Below are positions 8,838 through 17,149 of a stretch of 64,000 bases of DNA, piece by piece. The stretch covers positions 50,903-114,902 of the forward strand of contig NZ_JAMYFE010000024.1 in NCBI RefSeq assembly GCF_024129865.1, written 5' to 3'. The position numbers and the translations under genes are program-made. Numbering within the stretch: the first letter of the stretch is position 1; every line of letters starts with the position of its first letter. The notes beneath the pieces were generated by a model. The model did no database searches. It worked only from the letters and a program-made list of their open reading frames with translations, and was not told the origin of the DNA. The DNA comes from Stieleria tagensis (GTDB lineage Bacteria; Planctomycetota; Planctomycetia; Pirellulales; Pirellulaceae).

Positions 8838-9467
8838 ATGCCGACGCGCACCCCATTTTGGAGACCGCTCGTTTTGAACTCGACTGACCCCAACGGCCAT
8901 CGTTCCAAGGCAACGATCTTCGCCACGGCATTTCCTGCCGCCGGCAAAGAGCGTCAGTGGGAACAAGCGATCGGCGATTTGATACGCACCGCATCGACGT
9001 TTCCCGGACACCAAGGATCCATCTTCCTCCGCCCCGAATCGTCCGACCAGACGCACTACCGCGTGATCACCAAATTCGACACCGTCGAAAATATGCAGCG
9101 TTGGTACAACTCCGACGAGCGCCAAGAAAAAGTCTCGCAGCTCGAACCGTTTCAACAACAACCCGCAGAGATTCAACATCTGACCGGATTTGAACCCTGG
9201 TTCACGCCACCAGGTGATGCCCCCGCATTGGTAGCGGCACCGCCGAAATACAAAATGTTTGTGGTCGTCTGGATTGCCGTCTACGCCACTGTCCTTCCAC
9301 TGATCGGGGTATTAAAGCCGATGACCGTGTCGCTACCGAAACTCGCAAGCAGCGCGTTATTAGCCGCGATCACCGTAGCGATGATGACCTGGATCGTCAT
9401 GCCGCTGCTGACATGGCTACTAAGCAGCTGGCTGTATCCATCGAATCAGCCCCGCCCAGACGAATGA
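8838..9467 (+). CDS. ABM-domain (antibiotic biosynthesis monooxygenase-like) membrane protein
   Basis: 209 residues. Residues about 25-115 form a dimeric alpha/beta barrel-type ABM domain (PGHQGSIFLRPESSDQTHYR, then DTVENMQRWYNSDERQ). The C-terminus carries two membrane helices (FVVVWIAVYATVLPLIGVL and ITVAMMTWIVMPLLTWLL) and a short polar tail. This domain-plus-two-helix architecture is found in uncharacterised bacterial proteins. No catalytic role can be assigned, because many ABM domains are not monooxygenases. The ATG at 8838 is used; another ATG at 8822 is out of frame. Confidence 0.82.
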   Translation: MPTRTPFWRPLVLNSTDPNGHRSKATIFATAFPAAGKERQWEQAIGDLIRTASTFPGHQGSIFLRPESSDQTHYRVITKFDTVENMQRWYNSDERQEKVSQLEPFQQQPAEIQHLTGFEPWFTPPGDAPALVAAPPKYKMFVVVWIAVYATVLPLIGVLKPMTVSLPKLASSALLAAITVAMMTWIVMPLLTWLLSSWLYPSNQPRPDE

Positions 9468-9644
9468 TCTGATCCCACACGCTGGTGTGAAGGAGTTGGT
9501 GTGGAGGATTTATCCGACCGGAGCGAAAAAGATGTCGGACAGCAAAAAAGCAAATCTCCCGGACGATCTCGCGCCAAATTCGCTGAAAATGGCCTGACAA
9601 TCGCGTTGGTCGTCGGTCGACAAAGCGTGGACAGGTCGGATTCC

Positions 9645-9846
9645 GATTGACAGAAAAATGGGGGGCAGAAAGATTAAGAAGCATGTTGCTGCCAATACGG
9701 CAATCAATGCCGCGTGGCAAATATTCGCGCCCCGTCTCCACGGGCTGTGAATCGCATGGGATCAATGTGGCCCACACCGCCTGACCTTCCAAACGCTCCG
9801 AGCATTCAGCACTGGAATTTTTCTGCCCCCTATTTTTCTGTCAATC
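9645..9846. mobile_element. MITE-like element with 27-bp terminal inverted repeats
   Basis: The arms lie at 9645-9671 (GATTGACAGAAAAATGGGGG...) and 9820-9846 (reverse complement, with one A/G difference) and match at 26 of 27 positions. The 148-base interior has no plausible gene. The total length of 202 bases and long terminal inverted repeats resemble a non-autonomous transposable element. No obvious flanking direct repeat was recognised. The element fills half of the 403-base gap 9468-9870 between two unrelated genes; the remainder of that gap shows nothing recognisable. Confidence 0.75.
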
Positions 9847-9870
9847 TACCGCCAGCGATTCTATTTTCTC

Positions 9871-11430
9871 CTAAACCGAATTTGCTACGTTGGGATCCTT
9901 CTCGTGAACGGTGAATGTCCGAAAACCAAACAACGCGAGCAACAGAAAACAAGCTGCGGGCAACCAGAATGACGTGCGGACATCGTAGGCTGTAATCATC
10001 ACACCCTGCAATTTTGTCAGCACGGCGCCGCCGACGATCGACATGATCAGGAAGGCCGACCCCAACTTGGCTTCTTCGATTTTTAGACCACGCAGTGCGA
10101 TCCCGTAGATCGTGGGGAACATCAGCGACATGCAAGCTGAAATCATCACCAATGACCACAGCCCCGCCATTCCCTGCAAATAGATCGCACCGACCGTACA
10201 GAAAAACCCGCCGATCGCAAAACAGCACAGCATCTTGCCCGCACTGATGAATCGCAGCAGGTAGGTGCAAATGAAACGGCTGCATAAGAAGATTCCCATC
10301 GCAACGATGTTGTAGCTTTGAGCCTGCCCAAGACTCAGACCGACTTCCGTCATGCCATAGTGAATGATGAATGTCCAGCACATGATCTGCGCGCCCACAT
10401 AGACCAGCTGAGCAAGTATGCCTTCGCGAAAACGCGGCTTTCTGATCAGCCGACCAACGATCTCACCGAACGGTGCATCTTTTTTGCCTTCGTCGTGAAG
10501 GTTTGGCATTTTGCTAACCAAGTAGATCAACAGAAACACCCCCACAACAATCGCGATGGTGACGTAGGGTCCGCGAACATTGCCCAGGTCAGTCTGCTGA
10601 ATTGCGTGGAATGTCTCGGGGTCACCACTACGCATCGCCTTGAGCACATTGGGAAGCGCCGCATCGAGAGCTCCTGGAGTGTTTTCAAAGTCCGGCAAAC
10701 CGCCCTCGTAAAACGTCACGATCGATCCATCGCGAAGCTTCACGACTTGTTCATTGCCGGTCCCCACGATCTCAGACCCCTGCGGAAGCTCACTCGAATC
10801 AGTCATCAAATACTGGACGTACTCCTGATTCCCCAAACGAACCTGTTCGCGAATCTTCGTCACTTCCAGACTCGGCGCCAGGATGAACGAAGCCACTGCC
10901 ATTCCTACGAGCGAACCGATCGGATTGAAGGACTGAGCCAAATTCAATCGCTGCGTCGCAGTTTCCTGTGGCCCCATGGCCAAGATGTAGGGATTGCAGG
11001 CCGTTTCCAGGAAGGCCAACCCGTAGGTGATCACATAAGACGCGAGCAAGAACAGGCCAAAGGTGGCGGTCAAACTTGCCGGCACCGCGATCAGGGCACC
11101 AATGGCATAGAGCGCCAACCCAAGCACGATGGCTGACTTGTAAGAAAACCTGCGGATGAACAGCACAGCAGGAATCGCCATGCAAAAATAGCCGGTGTAA
11201 AACGCGAATTGCAGCCAAGATGCCTGCGAGGTAGTGATGATAAAGACCTGCTCAAACACTTTCACAAGCGGGTTTGTGAAGTCGTTCGCAAATCCCCACA
11301 GCGCAAAGCAGCACGTTGTCAGAAAAAACGGCAGCCGGAATGGCTGCGGAACAACGGGGATTGGTGCCTGCGCCGCACCCGCATCCGCGACACGTTCGGG
11401 ATCAGGCGGAGTTTCAGTTTGAGTTGTCAT
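9871..11430 (-). CDS. fucP: FucP-type MFS sugar (L-fucose):H+ symporter
   Basis: 519 residues with about 12 membrane helices. The N-terminal FALWGFANDFTNPLVKVFEQ and the segment AFLETACNPYILAMGP are characteristic of the FucP branch of the major facilitator family. Compared with E. coli FucP (438 residues), there is an extra loop of roughly 110 residues between helices 6 and 7, beginning after ASFILAPSLE and ending before VTIAIVVGVFLLIYLV. It follows the alpha-L-fucosidase gene by 42 bases, which strongly suggests uptake of fucose released by that enzyme. Other hexoses are possible substrates for this family. Confidence 0.88.
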   Translation of the reverse strand: MTTQTETPPDPERVADAGAAQAPIPVVPQPFRLPFFLTTCCFALWGFANDFTNPLVKVFEQVFIITTSQASWLQFAFYTGYFCMAIPAVLFIRRFSYKSAIVLGLALYAIGALIAVPASLTATFGLFLLASYVITYGLAFLETACNPYILAMGPQETATQRLNLAQSFNPIGSLVGMAVASFILAPSLEVTKIREQVRLGNQEYVQYLMTDSSELPQGSEIVGTGNEQVVKLRDGSIVTFYEGGLPDFENTPGALDAALPNVLKAMRSGDPETFHAIQQTDLGNVRGPYVTIAIVVGVFLLIYLVSKMPNLHDEGKKDAPFGEIVGRLIRKPRFREGILAQLVYVGAQIMCWTFIIHYGMTEVGLSLGQAQSYNIVAMGIFLCSRFICTYLLRFISAGKMLCCFAIGGFFCTVGAIYLQGMAGLWSLVMISACMSLMFPTIYGIALRGLKIEEAKLGSAFLIMSIVGGAVLTKLQGVMITAYDVRTSFWLPAACFLLLALFGFRTFTVHEKDPNVANSV

Positions 11431-11472
11431 AGGTCGTCGCTTGACCGTTTTTATTGGAGTGGCTTGAGAGGG

Positions 11473-13050
11473 TCACTTGATCTTCAACACATAAGCGAAT
11501 TCGGTTGGCCGCTGGTCAGGCAACTGCACAACCAATCCTTCGTCATCGCGAGTCCATTTGAGAGTCGCATTTGATCCCAGCATCGAAACCGAACCAATCT
11601 CATTGGGGTACTGTTCCGATCCTTCACGAAGCGTTTTGATCTTCACCGAGCGATTCGCCGGCCAATCCAGTGCAATCGCATACAGTGCATCGCCTTTGGT
11701 GGTGAAACGGATATCCTGTGCGGTGAAGCCCTTGTTCTTTTTTTCAGATAGATGGCCGGTCGCGGTGCGAGTCGGACCTTCACCAAACGAAACCCACGGC
11801 CTTGTTTCATAGATCGCTTCCCCGTTGACTTTCAGCCAGTTGCCGATGGCTCGGAGAATCTGTTGATCTTCGTCCGGAATGGTGCCGTCGGCGCGAGGTC
11901 CGATATTCAGCAACAGGCATCCATTTTTTGAAACAATATCGACCAGATCATCTACCAGCCGATTCGGCGTCTTGTACTGTTGATCTTTGGTGTAGCCCCA
12001 CGAACTCGAACTGACCGCTGTGTCGGTCTGCCAGAACGGCTCACGGATTTTGTCCATTGAACTGCGTTCCAGGTCCAGCACAGCGGCGCGCTCCGGATAG
12101 GCATTCCATTTGTAATTGATGATCGCTTCACGATCATTCTCAGCGGCGTGGTTGTAATAGTACGCGGCAAATTTTCGTAGCTGATCAACGAGCGGTTGTT
12201 GCTCGTAGGGTTCTTCTTGATGGGGTGCGATCCCAAAATCAAACCAGACCAGGTCCGGATTGAACCGGTCAACCAATTCCGCTGTGCGTGTCAGCCATTC
12301 GTCTTTGAACTGTTGATCAAACGGCGGCCAGTGCTTCTGGTAGTCAGCAGCGTCTGCTTTGAAAAGTTCCGGAATCGCGCGACCATACAAGCCTTCGTAT
12401 CGCGGATCGGCATTGTCAAATCCAGGACGACGGACATAGTAGGCCCAATTGAATGCGCGGTGACTGCTGACACCAAACTTCAATCCCGCTTCCCGCGTGG
12501 CTTCGGAAAGCTCGGCAATCACATCTCGCCGGGGCCCCATTTCAGATGCGTCCCACTGGGTGTACGAGCAGGCATACATCGGAAAACCGTCATGGTGCTC
12601 GGCAACGGGAACGATGTAACGCGCTCCGGCATCCTTGAACAGCTCGACCCATTGTTGCGGGTCAAATTTTTCCGCCTTGAACATCGGGATAAAGTCTTTG
12701 TATCCGAACTCACTTTGCGGTCCGTATGTCTTCACATGATGCTCGAAAAAGTTTTGACCGCGCCGTGGCGAGTCAATGTACATTTGGCGTGGATACCATT
12801 CGCTGCCAAACGCCGGAACGCTGTAAACACCCCAGTGAATGAAAATCCCCAGCTTGGCATCCTTGTACCACTCAGGAATTTTGTACTGTTCCAACGAATT
12901 CCAGTCCGGTTGAAAAGGCCCCGCGGTGCTCACGCGATCAATGTCAACCATCGTCGGCGGCTCATCGGCACCAACCGACCTGACTACAACCGCAAGCGTC
13001 AAACAACCGACTGCTATTCGAGTCAAAAAATGAACGGAACGAGCCATCAT
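11473..13050 (-). CDS. Secreted alpha-L-fucosidase, GH29
   Basis: 525 residues. The ATG at 13050 is chosen because TAGGAG lies about 5 bases upstream and a signal peptide follows (RIAVGCLTLAVVVRSVGA). GH29 hallmarks are KLGIFIHWGVYSVPAFGSEW near the N-terminus, YIVPVAEHHDGFPMY, and DLVWFDFGIAP, which holds the likely nucleophile Asp. LLNIGPRADGTIP is also typical. A C-terminal beta-sandwich follows. The enzyme removes terminal alpha-L-fucose from glycans, here probably from algal fucans. It lies directly upstream of fucP, with a sulfatase and another glycosidase further upstream. Confidence 0.93.
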   Translation of the reverse strand: MMARSVHFLTRIAVGCLTLAVVVRSVGADEPPTMVDIDRVSTAGPFQPDWNSLEQYKIPEWYKDAKLGIFIHWGVYSVPAFGSEWYPRQMYIDSPRRGQNFFEHHVKTYGPQSEFGYKDFIPMFKAEKFDPQQWVELFKDAGARYIVPVAEHHDGFPMYACSYTQWDASEMGPRRDVIAELSEATREAGLKFGVSSHRAFNWAYYVRRPGFDNADPRYEGLYGRAIPELFKADAADYQKHWPPFDQQFKDEWLTRTAELVDRFNPDLVWFDFGIAPHQEEPYEQQPLVDQLRKFAAYYYNHAAENDREAIINYKWNAYPERAAVLDLERSSMDKIREPFWQTDTAVSSSSWGYTKDQQYKTPNRLVDDLVDIVSKNGCLLLNIGPRADGTIPDEDQQILRAIGNWLKVNGEAIYETRPWVSFGEGPTRTATGHLSEKKNKGFTAQDIRFTTKGDALYAIALDWPANRSVKIKTLREGSEQYPNEIGSVSMLGSNATLKWTRDDEGLVVQLPDQRPTEFAYVLKIK

Positions 13051-13140
13051 GAATCTCCTAAGAAATGACGCAATTTCGACGACCGTCTTAATCACGTGAT
13101 TAAACAATGTTCGGTGAGTAAACGAGGGTGACCAACCAAT

Positions 13141-13345
13141 GAGCTGCCCCCATGTGCAAAGTTTGAAAAGGCGTTTTTATCGCAAGCCGACGCGTGAGTT
13201 TTGAAAGGCAGAGTCGGCCTCTCAGGGGCGGAGAGGGGCTTTCCGAGAACCCTCTCCGGCCGCTTAGACGTCCGACTCTCCTGCGGCGTGGGAGAGTGAA
13301 TTGCGAAAGCGCATCTTTCAAAATCTGCAAACGAGCGTCGGTGAA
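13141..13345. repeat. Dispersed mosaic repeat, copy 2 (GC-rich hairpin variant)
   Basis: This copy fills most of the 381-base gap between the DUF5060-type gene and the fucosidase gene. It shares CGACGCGTGAGTTTTGAA with 63833-63850, and a hairpin module at about 13273-13300 (GACTCTCC ... GGGAGAGTGAATTGC) with 19568-19592. Between these lies a private GC-rich segment with CTCAGGGGCGGAGAGGGG. The modules are shuffled relative to the other copies. The hairpin on either strand could act as a terminator or RNA stabiliser. Confidence 0.75.
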
Positions 13346-13431
13346 TCCACACCGATTGTCACCCGCTGGCAGCAAATTCTGAATAGCTGGAGTTCACTTT
13401 TGCATGTCAATTCTTAACCTAAGGCAGAGTC

Positions 13432-15051
13432 CTATTCCGGATGAACGTTGACGACCAACAAATGGAATCCATCGCCGTTTGGCGTCTTCACCGTCGGCCA
13501 CTGCGTGATCTTCTGGTGAACGGGTTCATCAAAGTTTCCGGTCAGCGGATCAAACCAGGTCGTCGTCATCCTGTTGCCACGATCCTTTGGAAGACGCAAT
13601 CCGAAGTAATCGCATTCTTTGGGGACGTAGTACACGTACAGATCATTGCCGTTGTGCAGACAGAAGCCCGCATTACTTTTCTTGTCGCCCGCGATCAAAT
13701 CACCCAGCTTGAATCGATCCACGAATGACTGCATGTGGCGGTAGTATTCCAGACGGGGTCGATCTTGCTGTGGCAACGCATCGATGTTTGCAACGATCAC
13801 ATTCCAGGCGGCGCCCTGCCAATAGTGAGTGGGATAGGTACCAGCAAACACGCATTGGTAGGCGCGCTGCAGACAGACCTCCGGCGAGGTGTAGTTGCCG
13901 TTAAAGACTTCGTAGGGTCCCCGTTCATAGCCCCCGTGTTCGATGTTCAAAATCGGCTTGCCCGCGATCGCTTCACAAACGTTGCGCATCACGCTGTAAA
14001 GCTCAGAACTCCACAGTTGCACTGAAACAAAATCGACGTTCTGGGAAAACCGTCGACAATAACTGTAGTCGTGCACCGTTACGAGTCGGTCAAAGACATC
14101 GGCGCGGCGCAGTCGTTCAATCCGATCGGTGATGTAGTTGACATCCGTGTGCCCGTAGCCGAGTGCTTCCTTGGAAATATCCCAAACAAGATTGGGATAT
14201 GCCTGATAGCGTCGGACAACAAAATCGAAATAGCGATTGTCAGCTTCGGATTTCGCTTCCGGCCACGCCACGCCTTTGTTCCAGACGTAAACCATCAGGT
14301 GAGCCACGATCCCTTTCTGATCTAAGTAGTCGATGACACGGTCCAGGCGTTTGAAATAATCGACGTTCAGTTTCTGATAGTCAGGATTTTCATTGTTGCC
14401 ACCAAATGGAAAGACACTTGGACGTCCGTAATCAAATTCTGGCCGAAGTCGATTATCTTTCTTCCAGTTCACGTCATAGGCAAAGACATTCATCACCACT
14501 TGATTGAATCCGTTTTCGGCCAACGTGTCGACAAATTGCCGAGTCACCGGAATGTCGGAATCGTTTTCCGCATCCAACGCGAACAACCAGTCGCACTCAA
14601 ATGCAATCGGATAGTATTGCTCGCCATTTTCATATTCGAAGTTCCGGGGATTGTCTGGATCAACAACAACGCCGCCCTTTCGACCCACGCGAGCGGGATG
14701 CACCGATAGCTTGCCGACGTTGCCGTCAAGATCGGCTGTGGTTGAACGCGTTGCATACCGCCAGTTTCCGACCGCAGGCGGAGTGAACCGAATTCGATAT
14801 TCGCTCTCGCCGTTGTAAAACCCAGCCACCGTCAACGACTGTCCAGAATCACTCTCAAAAGTCGCTGAAAATTCGACGTCGGTCGGCTCCGAAGACGCCG
14901 GTTCAATTTGGAATCGGATGTCGATCACATCGTATTGATACGCCGATAACGCTTTGTCTTGCTGGTGGTCGACCGTTTCAATCGCATTTGCCTGGACACA
15001 AAGAAGGCCAAGAATGAGTAGGAACGTGAATTGTAAATGAACTCGGATCAT
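13432..15051 (-). CDS. Secreted DUF5060/DUF4038-like glycoside hydrolase
   Basis: 539 residues from the ATG at 15051, giving a signal peptide (FTFLLILGLLCVQANA). An N-terminal beta-sandwich (DVIDIRFQIEPASSEPTDVE, then YRIRFTPPAVGNWRY) matches DUF5060. It is followed by a TIM-barrel region with FEYENGEQYYPIAFECDWLF, LAENGFNQVVMNVFAYDV and PNLVWDISKEALGYGH, as in the apiosidase-like DUF4038 group. The Glu of the last motif and the later LNIEHGGYERGP are candidate acid/base and nucleophile positions (inference). The substrate is unknown. Placement between a sulfatase and a fucosidase suggests action on a sulfated fucose-containing polysaccharide. Confidence 0.8.
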   Translation of the reverse strand: MIRVHLQFTFLLILGLLCVQANAIETVDHQQDKALSAYQYDVIDIRFQIEPASSEPTDVEFSATFESDSGQSLTVAGFYNGESEYRIRFTPPAVGNWRYATRSTTADLDGNVGKLSVHPARVGRKGGVVVDPDNPRNFEYENGEQYYPIAFECDWLFALDAENDSDIPVTRQFVDTLAENGFNQVVMNVFAYDVNWKKDNRLRPEFDYGRPSVFPFGGNNENPDYQKLNVDYFKRLDRVIDYLDQKGIVAHLMVYVWNKGVAWPEAKSEADNRYFDFVVRRYQAYPNLVWDISKEALGYGHTDVNYITDRIERLRRADVFDRLVTVHDYSYCRRFSQNVDFVSVQLWSSELYSVMRNVCEAIAGKPILNIEHGGYERGPYEVFNGNYTSPEVCLQRAYQCVFAGTYPTHYWQGAAWNVIVANIDALPQQDRPRLEYYRHMQSFVDRFKLGDLIAGDKKSNAGFCLHNGNDLYVYYVPKECDYFGLRLPKDRGNRMTTTWFDPLTGNFDEPVHQKITQWPTVKTPNGDGFHLLVVNVHPE

Positions 15052-15243
15052 AGAAATTGACTTTACACACTTGCCGAACATAGCGCTGCGGCACAGGAGA
15101 ATTGAAGAACACGTCAGCCATCTTTTGTTCGTCTGCGCCGAGCAAGTGTCGCGTGGGTTTTTGTCCCAAACAACGACACGCGAGGTGCACCGTTCTGTCA
15201 TCAATGCGGCGCATGTTGGCATGCAAACCACCAGGCGTCTCAT

Positions 15244-15318
15244 TGCGATGAATGCCTAACGTCGCTGAACCCAAGATCATCCGCGACCATCAGGACAATG
15301 TTTGGCCGCTCCGCTGCA
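15244..15318 (-). pseudogene. Relic of a sulfatase N-terminus
   Basis: Immediately after the stop of the sulfatase gene, a different frame of the minus strand reads AAERPNIVLMVADDLGFSDV, the start of a typical formylglycine sulfatase (metal-binding Asp-Asp pair), and then a stop after about five more codons. No start codon, signal peptide, CxPxR motif or downstream sulfatase sequence remains. It is best read as the remnant of a second, deleted sulfatase gene in a tandem arrangement. The following bases down to 15052 show no recognisable product. Confidence 0.7.
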
Positions 15319-16884
15319 TCACTTCGTCTTCGTCTTCCTTTGACTCGGCTTTTTGGTGAACGGGATCACGGGGCGCTTCATCTTGCTCGTCGGTTCGCGG
15401 AACACCCAGGGTTCCCATGCCTTTCGGACCAATTGCCACTCTTCAAGCGTCCGGGTCGGATACCAACCGGGAACGCCAACTTTCCCGAAATCGTATTTGT
15501 CCGCGTTCTCCTGGACCCATTGACCAACTGTCGGCAACGGATTGACCGCTGGAAAAACCCCAACACCGCGAAAATCATCCGTCACGCCTTGATCGTGAAT
15601 GACATTGCGTCGCCAGTCTTCCAAATCGCCAAGCAATTCCGCTTTAACGGCTGCATACTGCGGTTGATCGGCAACGTTGTGCACCTCGTGCGGGTCTTTG
15701 CGAAGATCAAACAGTTCGATTTCCGGCTTTTCAGATGCCATGAACGCCGCCTGCTCCGGCGTCAGTTTCCCCTGCAGATTCAATACATTTAGCTCAGCCA
15801 ACGGCGGGTAGGCGCTCTCTTTGTAAAAGCTGAATTGGCAATAGGCTCGCTCTGGCATCAGATTCAGAATCAGCTTGTGATCCTGCGACCGAATGCTGCG
15901 CATGGCATCGTGCGTGTCATCCATCTTGTCACGAGCTGCGAAGACGTACTTGCGTTGCTTCACTTCATCGCTGAACAAATTTTTGCCGTGCAAAGGAACC
16001 GGCGGCGTCACACCAGCGGCCTCCAAGACCGTGGCACAAATGTCGATCGACATCACCAGATCGTCGTTGACTTGTCCGGCGTCAACCTTTCCTGGCCAAC
16101 GCATGATCATAGGAATTCGCGTCCCTTCGTCGTACAGAAACTGCTTCCCGCGGATGTGGCATCGACCATGGTCACCGATAAAGAAGACCATCGTGTTGTC
16201 TGCCAAACCTTCGTCATCCAATCGTTTCAATAATGCGCCTACCTCGCGGTCGACCAGTTGCATCTGCTCCAATCCATTGGCCCAGTCGCGACGGATGAAT
16301 GGCGTATCGGGATAGTATGGTGGCAACTCTACATCGTGAATGTCGATTGGTCGAACAGGATCTCGATTCCAAGCTCGATGCGTTCCGCCGAACGTGATTC
16401 TGGCAAAAAACGGCTGGTCCTGCTCTCGCTCGCTCCAGTCCACGCCCATGAACAACTCTTCCTTCTTGTCTGGAAGAAAATTGCAGTCCGTCTTCCAACT
16501 CATCAAACAGGTGAAGTAGCCGGCGTCGGCAAGCAAATGCGGAATTGGTCGAATGCCGTAGGGCAGCGGGCGTTTGTCGTCGGTACGGTGCTGTTGCGCG
16601 CCGATGTAATTCTGATGGAAACCGGTCATCATCGCGGAGCGTGAAGTCGAACAGACAGGTGATGTCGTGAACGCCCGCTCGTATCGAATGCCTTCGGCGG
16701 CCAGTTTGTCGACGTTCGGTGTTTCAATCCCCTTGGTACCGTAGCAAGAAAGATCCGGCGACCAATCTTCGATGGTGATCCACAAGACATTTGGTCGTGC
16801 AGCATCAGTCGCACAGGTCGATACCGCAAAGGCCAGAACGGAAAGCAAAGCGACGCAATGAGACAACTTGAATGGCATGAGCAA
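15319..16884 (-). CDS. Secreted sulfatase, heparan N-sulfatase-like (S1 family)
   Basis: 521 residues with a signal peptide (HCVALLSVLAFAVSTCA). The N-terminal RPNVLWITIEDWSPDLSCYG carries the metal-binding acid pair. The active-site sequence is PVCSTSRSAMMTG, so the formylglycine Cys is at about residue 78; the usual C-x-P/A-x-R has Thr at the third position here. The metal-site motif FIGDHGRCHIRGKQFLYDEG is intact. This layout is that of the N-sulfoglucosamine sulfohydrolase-like subgroup common in planctomycetes. It probably removes sulfate esters from an algal polysaccharide in concert with the downstream fucosidase and glycosidase. Confidence 0.9.
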   Translation of the reverse strand: MLMPFKLSHCVALLSVLAFAVSTCATDAARPNVLWITIEDWSPDLSCYGTKGIETPNVDKLAAEGIRYERAFTTSPVCSTSRSAMMTGFHQNYIGAQQHRTDDKRPLPYGIRPIPHLLADAGYFTCLMSWKTDCNFLPDKKEELFMGVDWSEREQDQPFFARITFGGTHRAWNRDPVRPIDIHDVELPPYYPDTPFIRRDWANGLEQMQLVDREVGALLKRLDDEGLADNTMVFFIGDHGRCHIRGKQFLYDEGTRIPMIMRWPGKVDAGQVNDDLVMSIDICATVLEAAGVTPPVPLHGKNLFSDEVKQRKYVFAARDKMDDTHDAMRSIRSQDHKLILNLMPERAYCQFSFYKESAYPPLAELNVLNLQGKLTPEQAAFMASEKPEIELFDLRKDPHEVHNVADQPQYAAVKAELLGDLEDWRRNVIHDQGVTDDFRGVGVFPAVNPLPTVGQWVQENADKYDFGKVGVPGWYPTRTLEEWQLVRKAWEPWVFREPTSKMKRPVIPFTKKPSQRKTKTK

Positions 16885-16924
16885 CTCATCAACGGACAGG
16901 AGGGAAAGGCGGGCGGGGGCTGCG

Positions 16925-16966
16925 ACTGGGTTGTTCCAGGTTACTGGGTTGTTCCAGATTACTGAC
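16925..16966. repeat. Short direct repeat of about 18 bp
   Basis: Two consecutive copies of CTGGGTTGTTCCAG followed by GTTA or ATTA lie in the 265-base gap between the two-component system and the sulfatase gene. Each copy contains the small palindrome-like TGTTCCA. It is located 40-80 bases upstream of the sulfatase start (minus strand), so it could be an operator, but this is only position-based inference. Confidence 0.4.
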
Positions 16967-17149
16967 TTCTCAACGATTCAACATCTTGCTGCTTGCCTGA
17001 ATTGCGATTTCTTAGATTGTTTTTGCCGGACGGTGGCCGATCCAAAACAATTTGGGTCTGGAATGCAGCTCTGGAAATTCGCTGGCTATCCGAGACTGGC
17101 CGCTTGGTCCCGATCAAACGTGCGACGCTAAGAGTCTTGGTTGCCCCAC

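Noticed and set aside
8727..9179. Extension of the small Lys-rich protein upstream to 9179
   Set aside because: It would run antisense through the ABM-domain gene and lacks a ribosome-binding site; the ATG at 8726 fits the basic tail.
10318..11136. 272-codon plus-strand frame over fucP
   Set aside because: Antisense shadow of a membrane transporter; low-complexity His/Gln-rich translation typical of such shadows.
12196..13068. 290-codon frame on the plus strand over the fucosidase gene
   Set aside because: Shadow of a clear GH29 gene on the other strand; composition reflects the opposite frame.
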